Origin: Desulfonema magnum
GTDB taxonomy: Bacteria; Desulfobacterota; Desulfobacteria; Desulfobacterales; 4be13
Direction of reading: 5' to 3'
DNA: 64,000 nucleotides
Assembly (NCBI RefSeq): GCF_017377395.1
Contig: NZ_CP061800.1
Span: 2,232,001 to 2,296,000, forward strand
Positions 49,677-58,930 of this stretch are shown piece by piece. The notes beneath the pieces were generated by a model. The model saw nothing but the letters and a program-made list of their open reading frames with translations. It did no database searches and was not told the DNA's origin. Position numbers and translations under genes: made by a program. How positions within the stretch are numbered: the stretch's first letter is position 1; each line of letters opens with the position of its first letter.

Positions 49677-49866
49677 CTAAGTTATTCTTTTCAGATTCCT
49701 CCGAATTTAGTGATAAATTTTTCCAAGTGAAAATCAGTTTGTCATTATCTGCTGATTTTTCTTCATATGCAAATTCAACATGCTATGAAGACAGACAGAA
49801 TCCGCTGCCATGAATATCAGCAAAGCGTAAGATGTATCACTAGATTCGGAGGCATGCGGGGCGCGG

Positions 49867-50721
49867 CTATTTCAGCCAGGCATCCACTTTATCAGCATTC
49901 TCTCTGATCCACTTTTTGGCATTTTCGTAAGGGTCAGCACCTTTCTCGGTATTCCAGTCCTGAACCTGTCCGATTTCAGACAATGTCCAGTTAAAATTAT
50001 CCAGGAACTTATACACTTCAGGCATCTCCTTATCCAGCCCTTTACGCACGATAGTGGCAATGTGTTCTGTCCCGCCATAAAGATTCTTGGGGTCTTTCAG
50101 ATATTTGAGTTCCCATCTGGCAAATTTCCAATGCGGTGTCCATCCGGTGACCACCACCCACTGTTTGCTTTTAATTCGGTTTCCCAACTCAGCACACATG
50201 GTTGCACCGGAGCCTTCCATCAGCTTGAATTTATCCAGTTTATACGCTTTCAATGCTTTTTCTGTTGTACTCATGATCCCGGCACCGGGATCAATCCCGA
50301 TGATTTTGCCATCGAATTTATCTGCATGCTCATTCAGCTGATCAATGGAGTCAATGGTCACATACTTAGGCACAACCAGTCCTACGCCCGCGCCTTTGAG
50401 GTTCGGCCCCAGATTAACGACCTTATCCTTGACCTTTTCCAGATAGTGACCGTGTGTTATCGGTAACCAGGCACAAGTCATGCCATCCACATCTCCGGTG
50501 CCAATGGCCTGCCACATGGCAGCCGCACTTACGGGAGTGATTTCCACATCATACCCCAGTTTTTCCTGCAACACGGCTTTGGTCACATTGGCGGTAGCCG
50601 TGGCACAAGACCATTCCACATACACCAGTTCAATTTTCTTTTTTTCCGCGGCAAAAGCGTTCGAAACGATTCCTGTAATCAGAAAACACCCTGCCAATAC
50701 AATGATAAATAATTTTCTCAT
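49867..50721 (-). CDS. glycine betaine ABC transporter substrate-binding protein
   Basis: 284 residues. The signal peptide MRKLFIIVLAGCFLITGIVS ends near AFAAEK. The mature domain is OpuAC/ProX-type: ELVYVEWSCATATANVTKAVL, MWQAIGTGDVDGMTCAWLP, LIGL-type lobe segments and GWTPHWKFARWELKYLKDPK, with the aromatic residues expected for a betaine cage. It delivers glycine betaine or proline betaine to the permease encoded upstream. AAAGGAGG precedes ATG 50721; the longer frame to 50775 is heptamer repeat. It is the last gene of the ATPase, permease, binding-protein operon. Confidence 0.9.
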   Translation of the reverse strand: MRKLFIIVLAGCFLITGIVSNAFAAEKKKIELVYVEWSCATATANVTKAVLQEKLGYDVEITPVSAAAMWQAIGTGDVDGMTCAWLPITHGHYLEKVKDKVVNLGPNLKGAGVGLVVPKYVTIDSIDQLNEHADKFDGKIIGIDPGAGIMSTTEKALKAYKLDKFKLMEGSGATMCAELGNRIKSKQWVVVTGWTPHWKFARWELKYLKDPKNLYGGTEHIATIVRKGLDKEMPEVYKFLDNFNWTLSEIGQVQDWNTEKGADPYENAKKWIRENADKVDAWLK

Positions 50722-50742
50722 GTTGAATACCTCCTTTTTTTT

Positions 50743-50791
50743 GTGATTTGTGATTTGTGATTTGTGATTTGTCATTTGCTATTTGTCATTT
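50743..50791. repeat. heptanucleotide repeat (GTGATTT)4 plus three variants
   Basis: Seven units (GTGATTT x4, GTCATTT, GCTATTT, GTCATTT) between permease and binding-protein genes, on the coding strand AAATCAC-type as ahead of cobS. Confidence 0.92.
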
Positions 50792-50844
50792 GCAACTGAC
50801 ACCGGCACAATAACCCATCCCGAATCACCAATCACAAATTCCCA

Positions 50845-51678
50845 TTATTCTTGTTTGCCCCCGACCCTTTGCATGATTCGGTCAAGGATGATAGCTACAA
50901 TGACGATGCCAATGCCTGCTTCAAATCCTCTGCCAGGCTGCAACCGCTGAATTGCTTTCCAGACTTCGCCGCCAAGCCCTTTGGCCCCGATCATCGCGGC
51001 GATAACCACCATGGACAGCGCGAGCATGATGGTCTGGTTGATACCGGCCATAATGGTGGGCGTGGCAATGGGCAGTTGCAGTTTGAACAATTTTTGCCAT
51101 TTTGTGCTGCCAAACGCATCGGCCGCCTCTACCAGTTCCTCTGGGACCTGTTTGATTCCCAGGCAGGTCAGGCGAATCGCCGGCGGTGTGGAAAACACGA
51201 CCGTTGAAAAGATCGCTGCCACTGGTCCCAGTCCGAAAAAAGGGATGGCCGGAATAAGATAGACAAAAGCCGGCATGGTCTGCATGAAGTCCAGAATGGG
51301 CATAACGATTTTATAAAAAATATCGTTAAGCGCGGCCATGATTCCCAGAGGAACGCCTATGACGATAGCAAACATTGTTGAAATGAGGACCAGAGCAATG
51401 GTGTTTACCGTAGGCTCCCAAAGCCCCATATTCCAAATGAGGACCAGCCCGATAAGCGTGAAAGCAGCGATTCCCTCCTTTTTGCTGAAGAACCAGGCAA
51501 GACCTGCAAAGAAAAGGATGAGGAGCCAGGGCGGAAAAAACATCATAATATTTATCAGAATGGTGATGCCGCTTTCTGTCACATTGGAAAATGCCTTTGT
51601 GATAAATGAAAAATTATCCACTAAGAGATCAATTAAGGCTTCTATGGATTGTCCGATTGGTATTTTATATCCTTCCAT
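50845..51678 (-). CDS. proW: glycine betaine ABC transporter permease (ProW/OpuAB-type)
   Basis: 277 residues. An N-terminal amphipathic region is followed by about six to seven transmembrane helices. DFMQTMPAFVYLIPAIPFFGLGPVAAI and the EAA loop EAADAFGSTKWQKLFKLQLPIATPTIMAGINQ are diagnostic of the ProW family. It forms the membrane channel with the ATPase encoded just upstream. The ATPase stop and this start share one base (TAATG), so translation is coupled. The binding-protein gene follows after a heptamer array. Confidence 0.92.
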   Translation of the reverse strand: MEGYKIPIGQSIEALIDLLVDNFSFITKAFSNVTESGITILINIMMFFPPWLLILFFAGLAWFFSKKEGIAAFTLIGLVLIWNMGLWEPTVNTIALVLISTMFAIVIGVPLGIMAALNDIFYKIVMPILDFMQTMPAFVYLIPAIPFFGLGPVAAIFSTVVFSTPPAIRLTCLGIKQVPEELVEAADAFGSTKWQKLFKLQLPIATPTIMAGINQTIMLALSMVVIAAMIGAKGLGGEVWKAIQRLQPGRGFEAGIGIVIVAIILDRIMQRVGGKQE

Positions 51679-52865
51679 TAGCTTACCCCTCTTTCCGCGA
51701 GTCCTGCCAGAAGAGACCCCTTGATGATGATCCCTACAAGTTTATTTTTTTCGTTCACCACGGCCAGGGGATAATTGTTATCTGCCAGAAGGGGAAACAG
51801 TTCGTTTGCCGGCGTGTCTGGTGCGACGCTGTCAAAATTTTCCGTCATAACATGCTCCAGGGTCTTATCTCCTCTTTTAAGAGCTTCTGCTGCATCCGCA
51901 GCCGTCACCATTCCTGCCAACTGACGGTCTTTGCGAACAAAGATGGAAGATATGCCGGCTGTTTTCATTTTTCGCAACGCGGATTTGGGCCCGTCAGTTT
52001 TGTAATAGGCCATTTCCGCGGGTTTCACCATTACCGATTCGGCTGTCAGCACTTTACTCATATCAACATCTTCAACAAACCTGACCACATAATCATTAGC
52101 CGGGCTGGTCAGTATCTCCTCAGCGGTTCCCTCCTGGACGATCACGCCATCTTTCATAAGGATGATTCTGTCACCCAGTCTGAGGGCCTCATCCAGATCA
52201 TGGCTGATAAAAACGATGGTTTTTTGCATCTCTTCCTGCAACATTAAAAGTTCATCCTGCATATCCCTTCGAATAAGCGGGTCCAGTGCGCTGAACGCTT
52301 CATCCATGAGCATAATATCCGCATCAAGGGCCAGGGCCCGGGCCAGGCCCACACGCTGCTGCATTCCTCCGCTCAGTTGGGACGGATAGGAGGCTTCCCA
52401 TCCTTTGAGGCCCACCTGCTCGATGGCCTGCATTCCCCGTTCCTTCCGTTCCTGAGGTTCTGTTTGTTGTATTTCAAGTCCGTATTCCACATTTTGTAAG
52501 ACCGTTCTGTGGGGGAAAAGCGCAAAATTTTGGAACACCATTCCAAAATGTTTCTGCCTGAACACTCGTAATTCTTCCTCTGACAGTGCGGTCACATCTT
52601 CATTATCTACAAAAACTTTTCCGCTTGTTGGCTCAATCAGCCGGTTGATGCAGCGAACAAGCGTTGATTTGCCGCTCCCGGAAAGCCCCATAATCACCAC
52701 AATCTCGCCCTCATCCACATAAAATGAAGCATTTGCCACTCCGACCCCGTGTTTTGTATTCTGCATGATTTCATCTTTGGTCTTTCCTTGTTCCAAAAGT
52801 CTGAGCGCTTTTTCCGGATGGGGACCAAAAATTTTGTATAAATTTTCAATACTAATTTTGTGCAC
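51678..52865 (-). CDS. proV: glycine betaine ABC transporter ATP-binding protein (ProV/OpuAA-type)
   Basis: 395 residues. The N-terminus [22 protein letters not shown] is typical of ProV. Walker A is [17 protein letters not shown], the signature [15 protein letters not shown] and Walker [16 protein letters not shown], then HDLDEAL. Two CBS domains lie at about residues 275-390, the ionic-strength sensors of osmotically gated uptake systems. First gene of the intact osmolyte operon. It might also energise the OpuC-type permease whose own ATPase is broken (inference). Confidence 0.93.
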   Translation of the reverse strand: MHKISIENLYKIFGPHPEKALRLLEQGKTKDEIMQNTKHGVGVANASFYVDEGEIVVIMGLSGSGKSTLVRCINRLIEPTSGKVFVDNEDVTALSEEELRVFRQKHFGMVFQNFALFPHRTVLQNVEYGLEIQQTEPQERKERGMQAIEQVGLKGWEASYPSQLSGGMQQRVGLARALALDADIMLMDEAFSALDPLIRRDMQDELLMLQEEMQKTIVFISHDLDEALRLGDRIILMKDGVIVQEGTAEEILTSPANDYVVRFVEDVDMSKVLTAESVMVKPAEMAYYKTDGPKSALRKMKTAGISSIFVRKDRQLAGMVTAADAAEALKRGDKTLEHVMTENFDSVAPDTPANELFPLLADNNYPLAVVNEKNKLVGIIIKGSLLAGLAERGVS

Positions 52866-53776
52866 ACTTACCTCTTTGTTTTAATTATACTATTTCAATT
52901 TTAGTTTTTCCGGGCATGATTTTTGCATACAGCAGATATCAGACCGAACATACTCGTTTTTGTCCGAGAAAATACGCCTGAACTGTCTGAAATCTGTCTT
53001 CTATTTCTGGTGAAATTCTTATGCCTGAAAAAACTGAAATTCAGATCAGTATAAAAATAGTATGCTGGCGCACTGAGTTCCAAAATTCAGATATTCAGGA
53101 GAGACACGCCGCCGATATGGCAGTTGCTTCTCGGAATCAGTACCAGAAATATTCCTTCTCTAATTTAATTTCGATTCAATATATTTGTGATATCAGATAT
53201 CAGAAAGGCTTTTTGATATAAAATATAATAATTTTAAAATATTAAAATCTAAATTGCAGAAATTATCCATTTTATTGTCATATGAGTGGCAATCAGCAGA
53301 TCAAAATTTTATATCAATGGATAATTATTTATAATTATTTATAATTATATCTTATCAAATCTCATTTGAAGGGAAAAATTTCAATATTCTTAACTTTTTA
53401 ATAATAGTTTCAACTCAATACTTTGTCAAGTGATATTCTGATACTCGATTATCAAGTTTTTTTGTCATTCCTGCTTTCGCAAGAATGACAGGGGGTTGGA
53501 TCATTTCTGAAAACTTGATCATCGAGTATGACTGCGGATCAAAAAGCAGTGGATTCCTGCTTTCGCAGGAATGACAGGCATTTTGTGCGGACAGCATTGT
53601 CTGGCAGTGATCCGGTTCAGATTGAATATTATTCAGAATCACAAAAACGAAATTACAGCACACAGATATTTTTTTGATAACAGCTTTGACTTATCAGAAG
53701 AAAAGGTTTAAATTTATTATGAGGTGATTTAAATTTTACAACTTGGTTATATTCAGCAGATCGAAAGAATTCGCAG

Positions 53777-53875
53777 TACCTGACCGCAATAAATCTGACG
53801 GGTGACAGACCTCCGAGATTTTTAAAACCTGGGAGGTCTTCGGCAGCCCGAACCGTCATAATCAATGCAGGAGTA
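53777..53875. mobile_element. IS630-related MITE, about 97 bp
   Basis: TA-bounded element. Its left end TACCTGACCGCAATAAATCTGACGGGT resembles, with few mismatches, the right end of the IS630 element read inward, and its right end (complement TGCATTGATTATGACGG) resembles the IS630 left end. The core is a CAGACCTCCGAG...GGGAGGTCTTCG hairpin. Confidence 0.7.
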
Positions 53876-53911
53876 GGTTACACATATAGATTTTAAGAAA
53901 TGTCCGTTAGT

Positions 53912-53997
53912 CCGGAGTGCCAAACTTGCAGTTTGGCAATCTTTCCTAAGCCCGAAAGCCGGACGCTTCTGCCAAACTGCAAGTTTGGCACTCCGGA
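53912..53997. repeat. GGAGTGC-type palindromic repeat
   Basis: CCGGAGTGCCAAACTTGCAG and its complement around a 30-base loop. Compared with 2420, both arms carry the same A-to-G change (TTACAG to TTGCAG), a compensatory pair that keeps the stem. Confidence 0.88.
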
Positions 53998-54122
53998 CAA
54001 TTTTTTTCTTAACGCCTATAGTTTATTTATGAAACTGATTCAGAACAAGGTTTGTTTATATCTGACGCAAATGATGAGCATACGCAGCGCACATTAATCT
54101 GTGTGCTTCTGGCAGGATAGAA

Positions 54123-55706
54123 ATGATAATAAAAATTGTATGTCCGAAATGTGAGACGATCCACCATATAGACAGCGCCCAAATTCCTGATAACGGAACC
54201 TATGGGCGATGCAGTAAGTGTCAAAACTCGTTTCTTATAAAGAAAGAAGTTCAAAAACCAGAACAGGTTACTGCTTCTGATAAAAAAAAACAAACAGGAG
54301 CAAAACAAACATCAGTAAAATCAGAAAAAGAAGGCAAAACCCAAAACGCATCTCAGCAGCATATTCTGAGAAAAGTGGAACGCGGGCAGGTTGCCGCAGC
54401 CATTTTCGACTTTTTTGTCATTGCCTTCCTGTTTCAGACCTTTGGTGCTTTCATCTGTGCTGCCGGGGGAACTCTGTTAGCAAAGGTGAAACTTCCCATA
54501 GGGCAAATTTTATCGTTTTTTTTGGTTTTTTTGTACCATCAGTTTTATGCAAAAGAAATCCTCTTCTGTTCAGCAGGGGAAAGAATGGCCGGATGCAGAA
54601 TCATTGGAAACAGGAAAGAATGGACAAGCCCTTTTTCATGTTCCCGATGGCTTCTGTTTATCATCTTGTTTATGCTTCTGCTTTACCCCCTCAATGCTTT
54701 TGAGGCCATGGAACAGACAGGAGACTGGAAACTGATCCCCGTAATAGGAAGAACCGTCTTCGCGGGGATATTTATCGTTTCTGTCTGGCGAATTGCTCTC
54801 GGATATTTCAAATGGTCCGTTGCTGTTTGTTTACTTCTCAGCCTTCATATAGGCGCTGATATACTGACATATATGCCTGCCAGCGGGGAACTTGCTTTCA
54901 TCACTATTGAGAACAACTTGTTTTCAATGAGTTTTCTGATCCTTGTGCTTCTGTTTTATGATAAAAACAAACTCCCGGATGAAGAGGACGCGGACGCGCT
55001 AATTACAGATGCTCAAAGAATGACACTGAAAAAGATTGCCACGGCTCTGGTTTTGCTTGTATTTATGATGTGCCTGTTGTTTAATGGGTGGAATATCTAC
55101 TGGTATCATCAGGGCAACGCCCGGATGGACAGAGGCGATTCAGAGAGCGCTGTTGAGGCTTATACCAGAGCCTTAAAGCTGAAACCCCACGACACAGATG
55201 CCTATATAAAGCGGGGGAAGGCATGGAGCAAAAAAGGCAATTTTGACCAGGCGGTTGCGGATTTCACCACGGCCCTGGAATTAAAGCCGCATAATGCCTC
55301 TGTTTATGTGAAGCGGGGCAAGGCATGGTACGGAAAAGGTGATTTTGGCCGGGCCATTGCTGATTTCACCACGGCCCTGGAATTAAAGCCGCACAAAGCC
55401 GCTGTTTATGTGAACCGGGGCAGGGCATGGGACGGCAAAGGCCGCTCTGAACGGGCGATTGCTGATTTCACCAGAGCCTTGGATATAAATCCGTATGATG
55501 CTGACACTTATATGTATCGGGGAATTGTCTGGGACAAAAAAGGTGATTTTGATCAGGCGGTCAGTGATTTCAATAATGCCCTGTCAATAAATCCGTATGA
55601 CCCTGATATTTACTACAACAGAGGGCTTACCTGGGAAAACAAAGGTGACTCGGAACGGGCTGAGGAAGATTTTAACAAATCAGAGCTGCTGCGTCAGACA
55701 CGATAG
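54123..55706 (+). CDS. zinc-ribbon, RDD-like membrane and TPR protein
   Basis: 527 residues. An MJ0042-type zinc ribbon (CPKCETIHHIDSAQI...GRCSKC) opens the protein. A Lys/Gln-rich linker leads to an RDD-like membrane domain (VERGQVAAAIFDFFVIAFLFQ...AGERMAGCRIIGNRKEW). Further transmembrane helices run to about residue 335, then five TPR repeats of 34 residues to the C-terminus. The TPRs would bind a partner protein and the zinc ribbon may sense or bind a ligand. Exact function is unknown. It faces a zf-HC2 membrane protein gene tail to tail, and both pair a small zinc motif with a membrane span. Confidence 0.78.
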   Translation: MIIKIVCPKCETIHHIDSAQIPDNGTYGRCSKCQNSFLIKKEVQKPEQVTASDKKKQTGAKQTSVKSEKEGKTQNASQQHILRKVERGQVAAAIFDFFVIAFLFQTFGAFICAAGGTLLAKVKLPIGQILSFFLVFLYHQFYAKEILFCSAGERMAGCRIIGNRKEWTSPFSCSRWLLFIILFMLLLYPLNAFEAMEQTGDWKLIPVIGRTVFAGIFIVSVWRIALGYFKWSVAVCLLLSLHIGADILTYMPASGELAFITIENNLFSMSFLILVLLFYDKNKLPDEEDADALITDAQRMTLKKIATALVLLVFMMCLLFNGWNIYWYHQGNARMDRGDSESAVEAYTRALKLKPHDTDAYIKRGKAWSKKGNFDQAVADFTTALELKPHNASVYVKRGKAWYGKGDFGRAIADFTTALELKPHKAAVYVNRGRAWDGKGRSERAIADFTRALDINPYDADTYMYRGIVWDKKGDFDQAVSDFNNALSINPYDPDIYYNRGLTWENKGDSERAEEDFNKSELLRQTR

Positions 55707-55800
55707 CATTGCCATGTTCTTACAGGAGAACTGTCCCGCAAATGCCCTGTTTCGGGGTTCGCTCATATTTCAGGGAATTCTGCTTAAAACCGGCTCATAC

Positions 55801-57696
55801 TTATCCCTGAAAAGAAGACCTTGCAATCTCGAGGGTAAATTCCCCCGGATTATCAGACCGGTCAAAAAGAATAATCATAAAAGAAAATACGTTTCCGGAT
55901 TCAGGATCTGTGGTCGAATGATTATACCCGGAATGATTCAAAAGACGCTTTTTTATGGTATCTGAATCCAGTTCGGAAAGTTCCCCTTCAGAAAGAATAT
56001 TACCAGAGTGAACCGGTGTTTGTGCAATAACCTCCCCTTTTACATATATTTTTCCTATCATATTTATAAAATCAGGGGTTCCGGAATCTTCATTTTTTAT
56101 CTGGCCTGTTATCACAAAAAGCCTTCCGGCTTTGGAATTTTCCACAAATCTGCCCGTCACACTCTCTTTTATTACTGTTATTTTTTGAAGATTCGAAATT
56201 TCGGGCTTTAGCCGGTCTCCGCCAACATAAAAAATTTTCACAACCGCATCTCTGGCCGTACTGAGAAAGGAATGAATGCCCATGGTGCGGAGTCCGTAAC
56301 CGATAATTCCGCCGAAAATAATCAGCCCCCCCAACAAGGTAAGAACCAGCATCCTGTTTTTTTTCCTGACAGGTTCAGCGCGTGTCTCAGCAAAATCAAT
56401 AGGTTGAATATCTGGTGCCAAAAGCGATTCTTTATCATATTCATCTTCTGATTTTTCAAATCCGCCTGCCGGGATTCCCATGTCAAATATCTGAGTCATG
56501 TTTCCTGGTTCTTCGTCATGTTCTTCCTCTGGTTTTTCAAATTCGCCTGCCGGGATTCCCATGTCAAATATCTGAGTCATGTTTCCTGGTTCTTCGTCAT
56601 ATTCTTCCTCTGATTTTTCAAATTTGCCTGCCGGGATTCCCATGTCAAATATCTGAGTCATGTTTCCTGTTTCTTCGTCATATTCTTCCTCTGACATATC
56701 ATGAGCTTTTTTCTTCTCCTCAGTCCCCGCATTTTCAAATACGCCTTTCATATCGGTTTCAGGGTCTTTTCCAAAAATATTATCTAACAGTTCAGTTACT
56801 TCGCTCTCAAAATTTTCAGAATCATATGTTGAAACGCCTTCTTTTTTTTCACCTTCACTTATCATTTCAGGTTCGGTGTCTTCTCCAAACAAAGCATCAA
56901 GTCGTTCATATGTTTCGGATTCAATAAGCGCGTCATAGCTTCTCAGATGAACATCAGCATCAGAATCTTCTCTGTTTTCCAAAAAGTTTTCTTCAATATC
57001 AGAATCCAAATTAAATTCAAAATTCTCTTCGTCAAGTTTTTCATCCGGGCTTAAATCCAAACCAAGGTCTTCCCCGTTTCCCAAAAAGTCTTCTTCAATA
57101 TCAGACAGATCAGGTTCGTCATCCGGATTCAGACCAGGATCAAAAAATTCAGCGTCATTGTCTTTTCTGGTCTGAGGCACTAAATCCAAATCAGGCTCAA
57201 GATATTTTTGTGATTCAAAATCAAAGCCGTCTTCCTCCTTCTCATCATCATTATCACTGATATCAAATTCCGAATCCGCTTTGAGTATTTTATCCAAACT
57301 TGAAAAATCAGATGCTTCTGATTCATCAAATTCAGTTACAGAATCAGAGACTTCCGGAATTTCATCATCTTCAATATCTATATTTATATTCAAATCAGAA
57401 AGCAATGTTTTCAGCTTTTTTTCAGCTTCCTCCTCAGGCTGCGGTTCCTCTATCGGCTCAAGAATTTCATCAACAAGAGATGAAATTTCAATATGTTCAT
57501 AAATTTTATCAGCAGAATCTTTCCATGTTTCAGCAGGTTCAGCGGAATCTGCTTCTTTTGACGCTTTTAGTGAGGAAAATTCTTTCCTGCACGCGTCGCA
57601 TTTCAAAAGATGTTCCTCAAGACGTTTGGTTTTTCGGACATCTGTGACACCCTCAATATATTCGGACAGAAGCATTTTTACCTCGTTACATTCCAT
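55801..57696 (-). CDS. zf-HC2 membrane protein with acidic repeat region and DUF3426-like C-terminus
   Basis: About 631 residues. An N-terminal anti-sigma-type zinc finger MECNEVKMLLSEYIEG...HLLKCDAC (HX3CX2C) is followed by a very acidic, low-complexity region of about 400 residues. This includes three tandem 27-residue repeats built on GNMTQIFDMGIPAG. A single transmembrane helix (MLVLTLLGGLIIFGGIIGYG) precedes an extracytoplasmic DUF3426-like domain with VTGRFVENSKAGRLFVITGQ. This resembles a membrane anti-sigma or polarity-type factor, but no sigma gene is adjacent. ATG 57696 is chosen for the family-like start; the frame opens further upstream and no strong ribosome-binding site was found. 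Confidence 0.7.
   Translation of the reverse strand: MECNEVKMLLSEYIEGVTDVRKTKRLEEHLLKCDACRKEFSSLKASKEADSAEPAETWKDSADKIYEHIEISSLVDEILEPIEEPQPEEEAEKKLKTLLSDLNINIDIEDDEIPEVSDSVTEFDESEASDFSSLDKILKADSEFDISDNDDEKEEDGFDFESQKYLEPDLDLVPQTRKDNDAEFFDPGLNPDDEPDLSDIEEDFLGNGEDLGLDLSPDEKLDEENFEFNLDSDIEENFLENREDSDADVHLRSYDALIESETYERLDALFGEDTEPEMISEGEKKEGVSTYDSENFESEVTELLDNIFGKDPETDMKGVFENAGTEEKKKAHDMSEEEYDEETGNMTQIFDMGIPAGKFEKSEEEYDEEPGNMTQIFDMGIPAGEFEKPEEEHDEEPGNMTQIFDMGIPAGGFEKSEDEYDKESLLAPDIQPIDFAETRAEPVRKKNRMLVLTLLGGLIIFGGIIGYGLRTMGIHSFLSTARDAVVKIFYVGGDRLKPEISNLQKITVIKESVTGRFVENSKAGRLFVITGQIKNEDSGTPDFINMIGKIYVKGEVIAQTPVHSGNILSEGELSELDSDTIKKRLLNHSGYNHSTTDPESGNVFSFMIILFDRSDNPGEFTLEIARSSFQG
56452..56694. 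repeat. three 81-bp direct repeats inside the zf-HC2 gene
   Basis: TTTTTCAAAT(T/C)(C/T)GCCTGCC recurs at 56452, 56533 and 56614. Each 81-bp unit encodes 27 residues, so copy-number change keeps the frame. Confidence 0.9.
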
Positions 57697-57723
57697 CTTT
57701 ATACCATTTTCTTTGTTTTTCAT

Positions 57724-58930
57724 TGTGTAGGAAATTATAAAATCAGGTAATAACTGCAAGAATGTCAGATAATAAAAGAAGATAAACAGTCATGAAAAAT
57801 CGGATTTTTTCACCCCCGGGCGTGAAAATGTCATAAAAATAAAAAATCCGATTTTTTCAGAATGTATTTTCATGATAAAAAAACAATTTGTTATCGGAAA
57901 TTCCTGTAGTTTTGTTAATAATATCAGCACCCGGCCGCAATGATTCCGACGGGTGACATGAGACCTCCGAAGTTTTGAAAACTCGGGAAGTCTTCCGCAG
58001 ACTGACCTGTCATAATCAATGCGGTCAAATATAGCAGATGGAAAACCCCCTCTGACTTGGGCGTGAGATCACTCGGACGAGGGGGCAGGGGATGCGTTCT
58101 CGGTGATTTCCCTCTGCCCTCCCGGGAGATTTTTCCATTTACTGAGAATATACACGATTCAGGTTAAAGGACCGATACTTATTTTTGGGAAAATCCCTCA
58201 TGGCATCCTGAATCTGCATGACTGAAAGCCAAAAATTGACGGCTGACAGATCAATTTGGATTAACTGTTGGAAATTGCAAATTTTTTTATTTTTAATTTT
58301 CAATTTTTTCCCCAAGCACTTATAATCAAACACCTTTGGGAAAATTCTGATAAATTGTTTCACAAGACCGGGAAACAGTCAATGGGGTGAATGCTGTATT
58401 CTATGGGGAAGAATTTCCTCCTTATCAGGAGATCAGAAATTTTTCACTCCGGATTTATGAAAATTTGTGATCTGCTGAGTATCAGGAAATCAAAAAATTT
58501 TGTAACCGCCTTGAAAGAGTGTGTTTATACATTCCGGGGCAGTGATCCGGATCCGTTGAGAAACGAACGCAAGAAAATTTCTTGACCTCTGGCTTGAAAT
58601 TATGACAAAGTAATATTACTTAATGAATTTTTTTATTTTCTAGGAAATTATAAAATCAGAACAAAATTCCAAAGAAATCTGATAAAAAAGGAGATAAAAT
58701 TCAATTTTTTATCTGGTTTCTCCGTAGTTTTGTCCTTCTGCAGAAAATAATAAAATCCGGTTCCGAACCACAGATTAACGCACATTTCACTGATTCCGCA
58801 GATTAAAAAAATCTGTGTTGGTCCCTTCATTCGTGTTTATCTGCGATTCACACATTTTTACTTTATTATTTACGCAAAGTTATGCAAAAGGTCTTCATAA
58901 AAAGAATAAAAAATTAAACAAGGTAATAAA
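57724..58930. other. 1.2-kb spacer with repeats, no gene recognised
   Basis: Bases 57791-57870 hold AAAAATCGGATTTTTTCA and complement around a CCCCGGGCG loop. A second IS630-related element lies at 57930-58028. Bases 58769-58855 hold CACAGATTAACGCACATTTC...AATCTGTG, a common dispersed repeat. The rest is AT-rich with no protein-like frame. Confidence 0.6.
57930..58028. mobile_element. IS630-related MITE, second copy
   Basis: Left end GGCCGCAATGATTCCGACGGGT and right end (complement) GACCGCATTGATTATGACAG match the two ends of the IS630 element at 44213-45413, with the GAGACCTCCGAAG...CGGGAAGTCTTCC core of the copy at 53777. Confidence 0.7.

Larger units (their letters stand above)
52866..54122. 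other. 1.26-kb spacer with repeats, no gene recognised
   Basis: AT-rich DNA upstream of proV, where its promoter should be, but no convincing -35/-10 pair could be fixed. Bases 53440-53530 form an ACTCGATTATCAAGTTTT...AAAACTTGATCATCGAGT inverted repeat around AGCAGGAATGACAG-like motifs. An IS630-related element is at 53777-53875 and a GGAGTGC palindrome at 53912-53997. Small open frames here have no protein-like features. Confidence 0.65.

Noticed and set aside
56415..56927. 170-codon plus-strand frame with repeated QIRLPGFPCQISESCF
   Set aside because: Antisense shadow of the 81-bp repeats in the zf-HC2 gene.
58584..58620. Sigma-70 promoter TTGACC...ATTATG ahead of the aminotransferase
   Set aside because: Spacing and -10 match are poor, and the site is over 300 bases from the gene in AT-rich DNA where such matches occur by chance.
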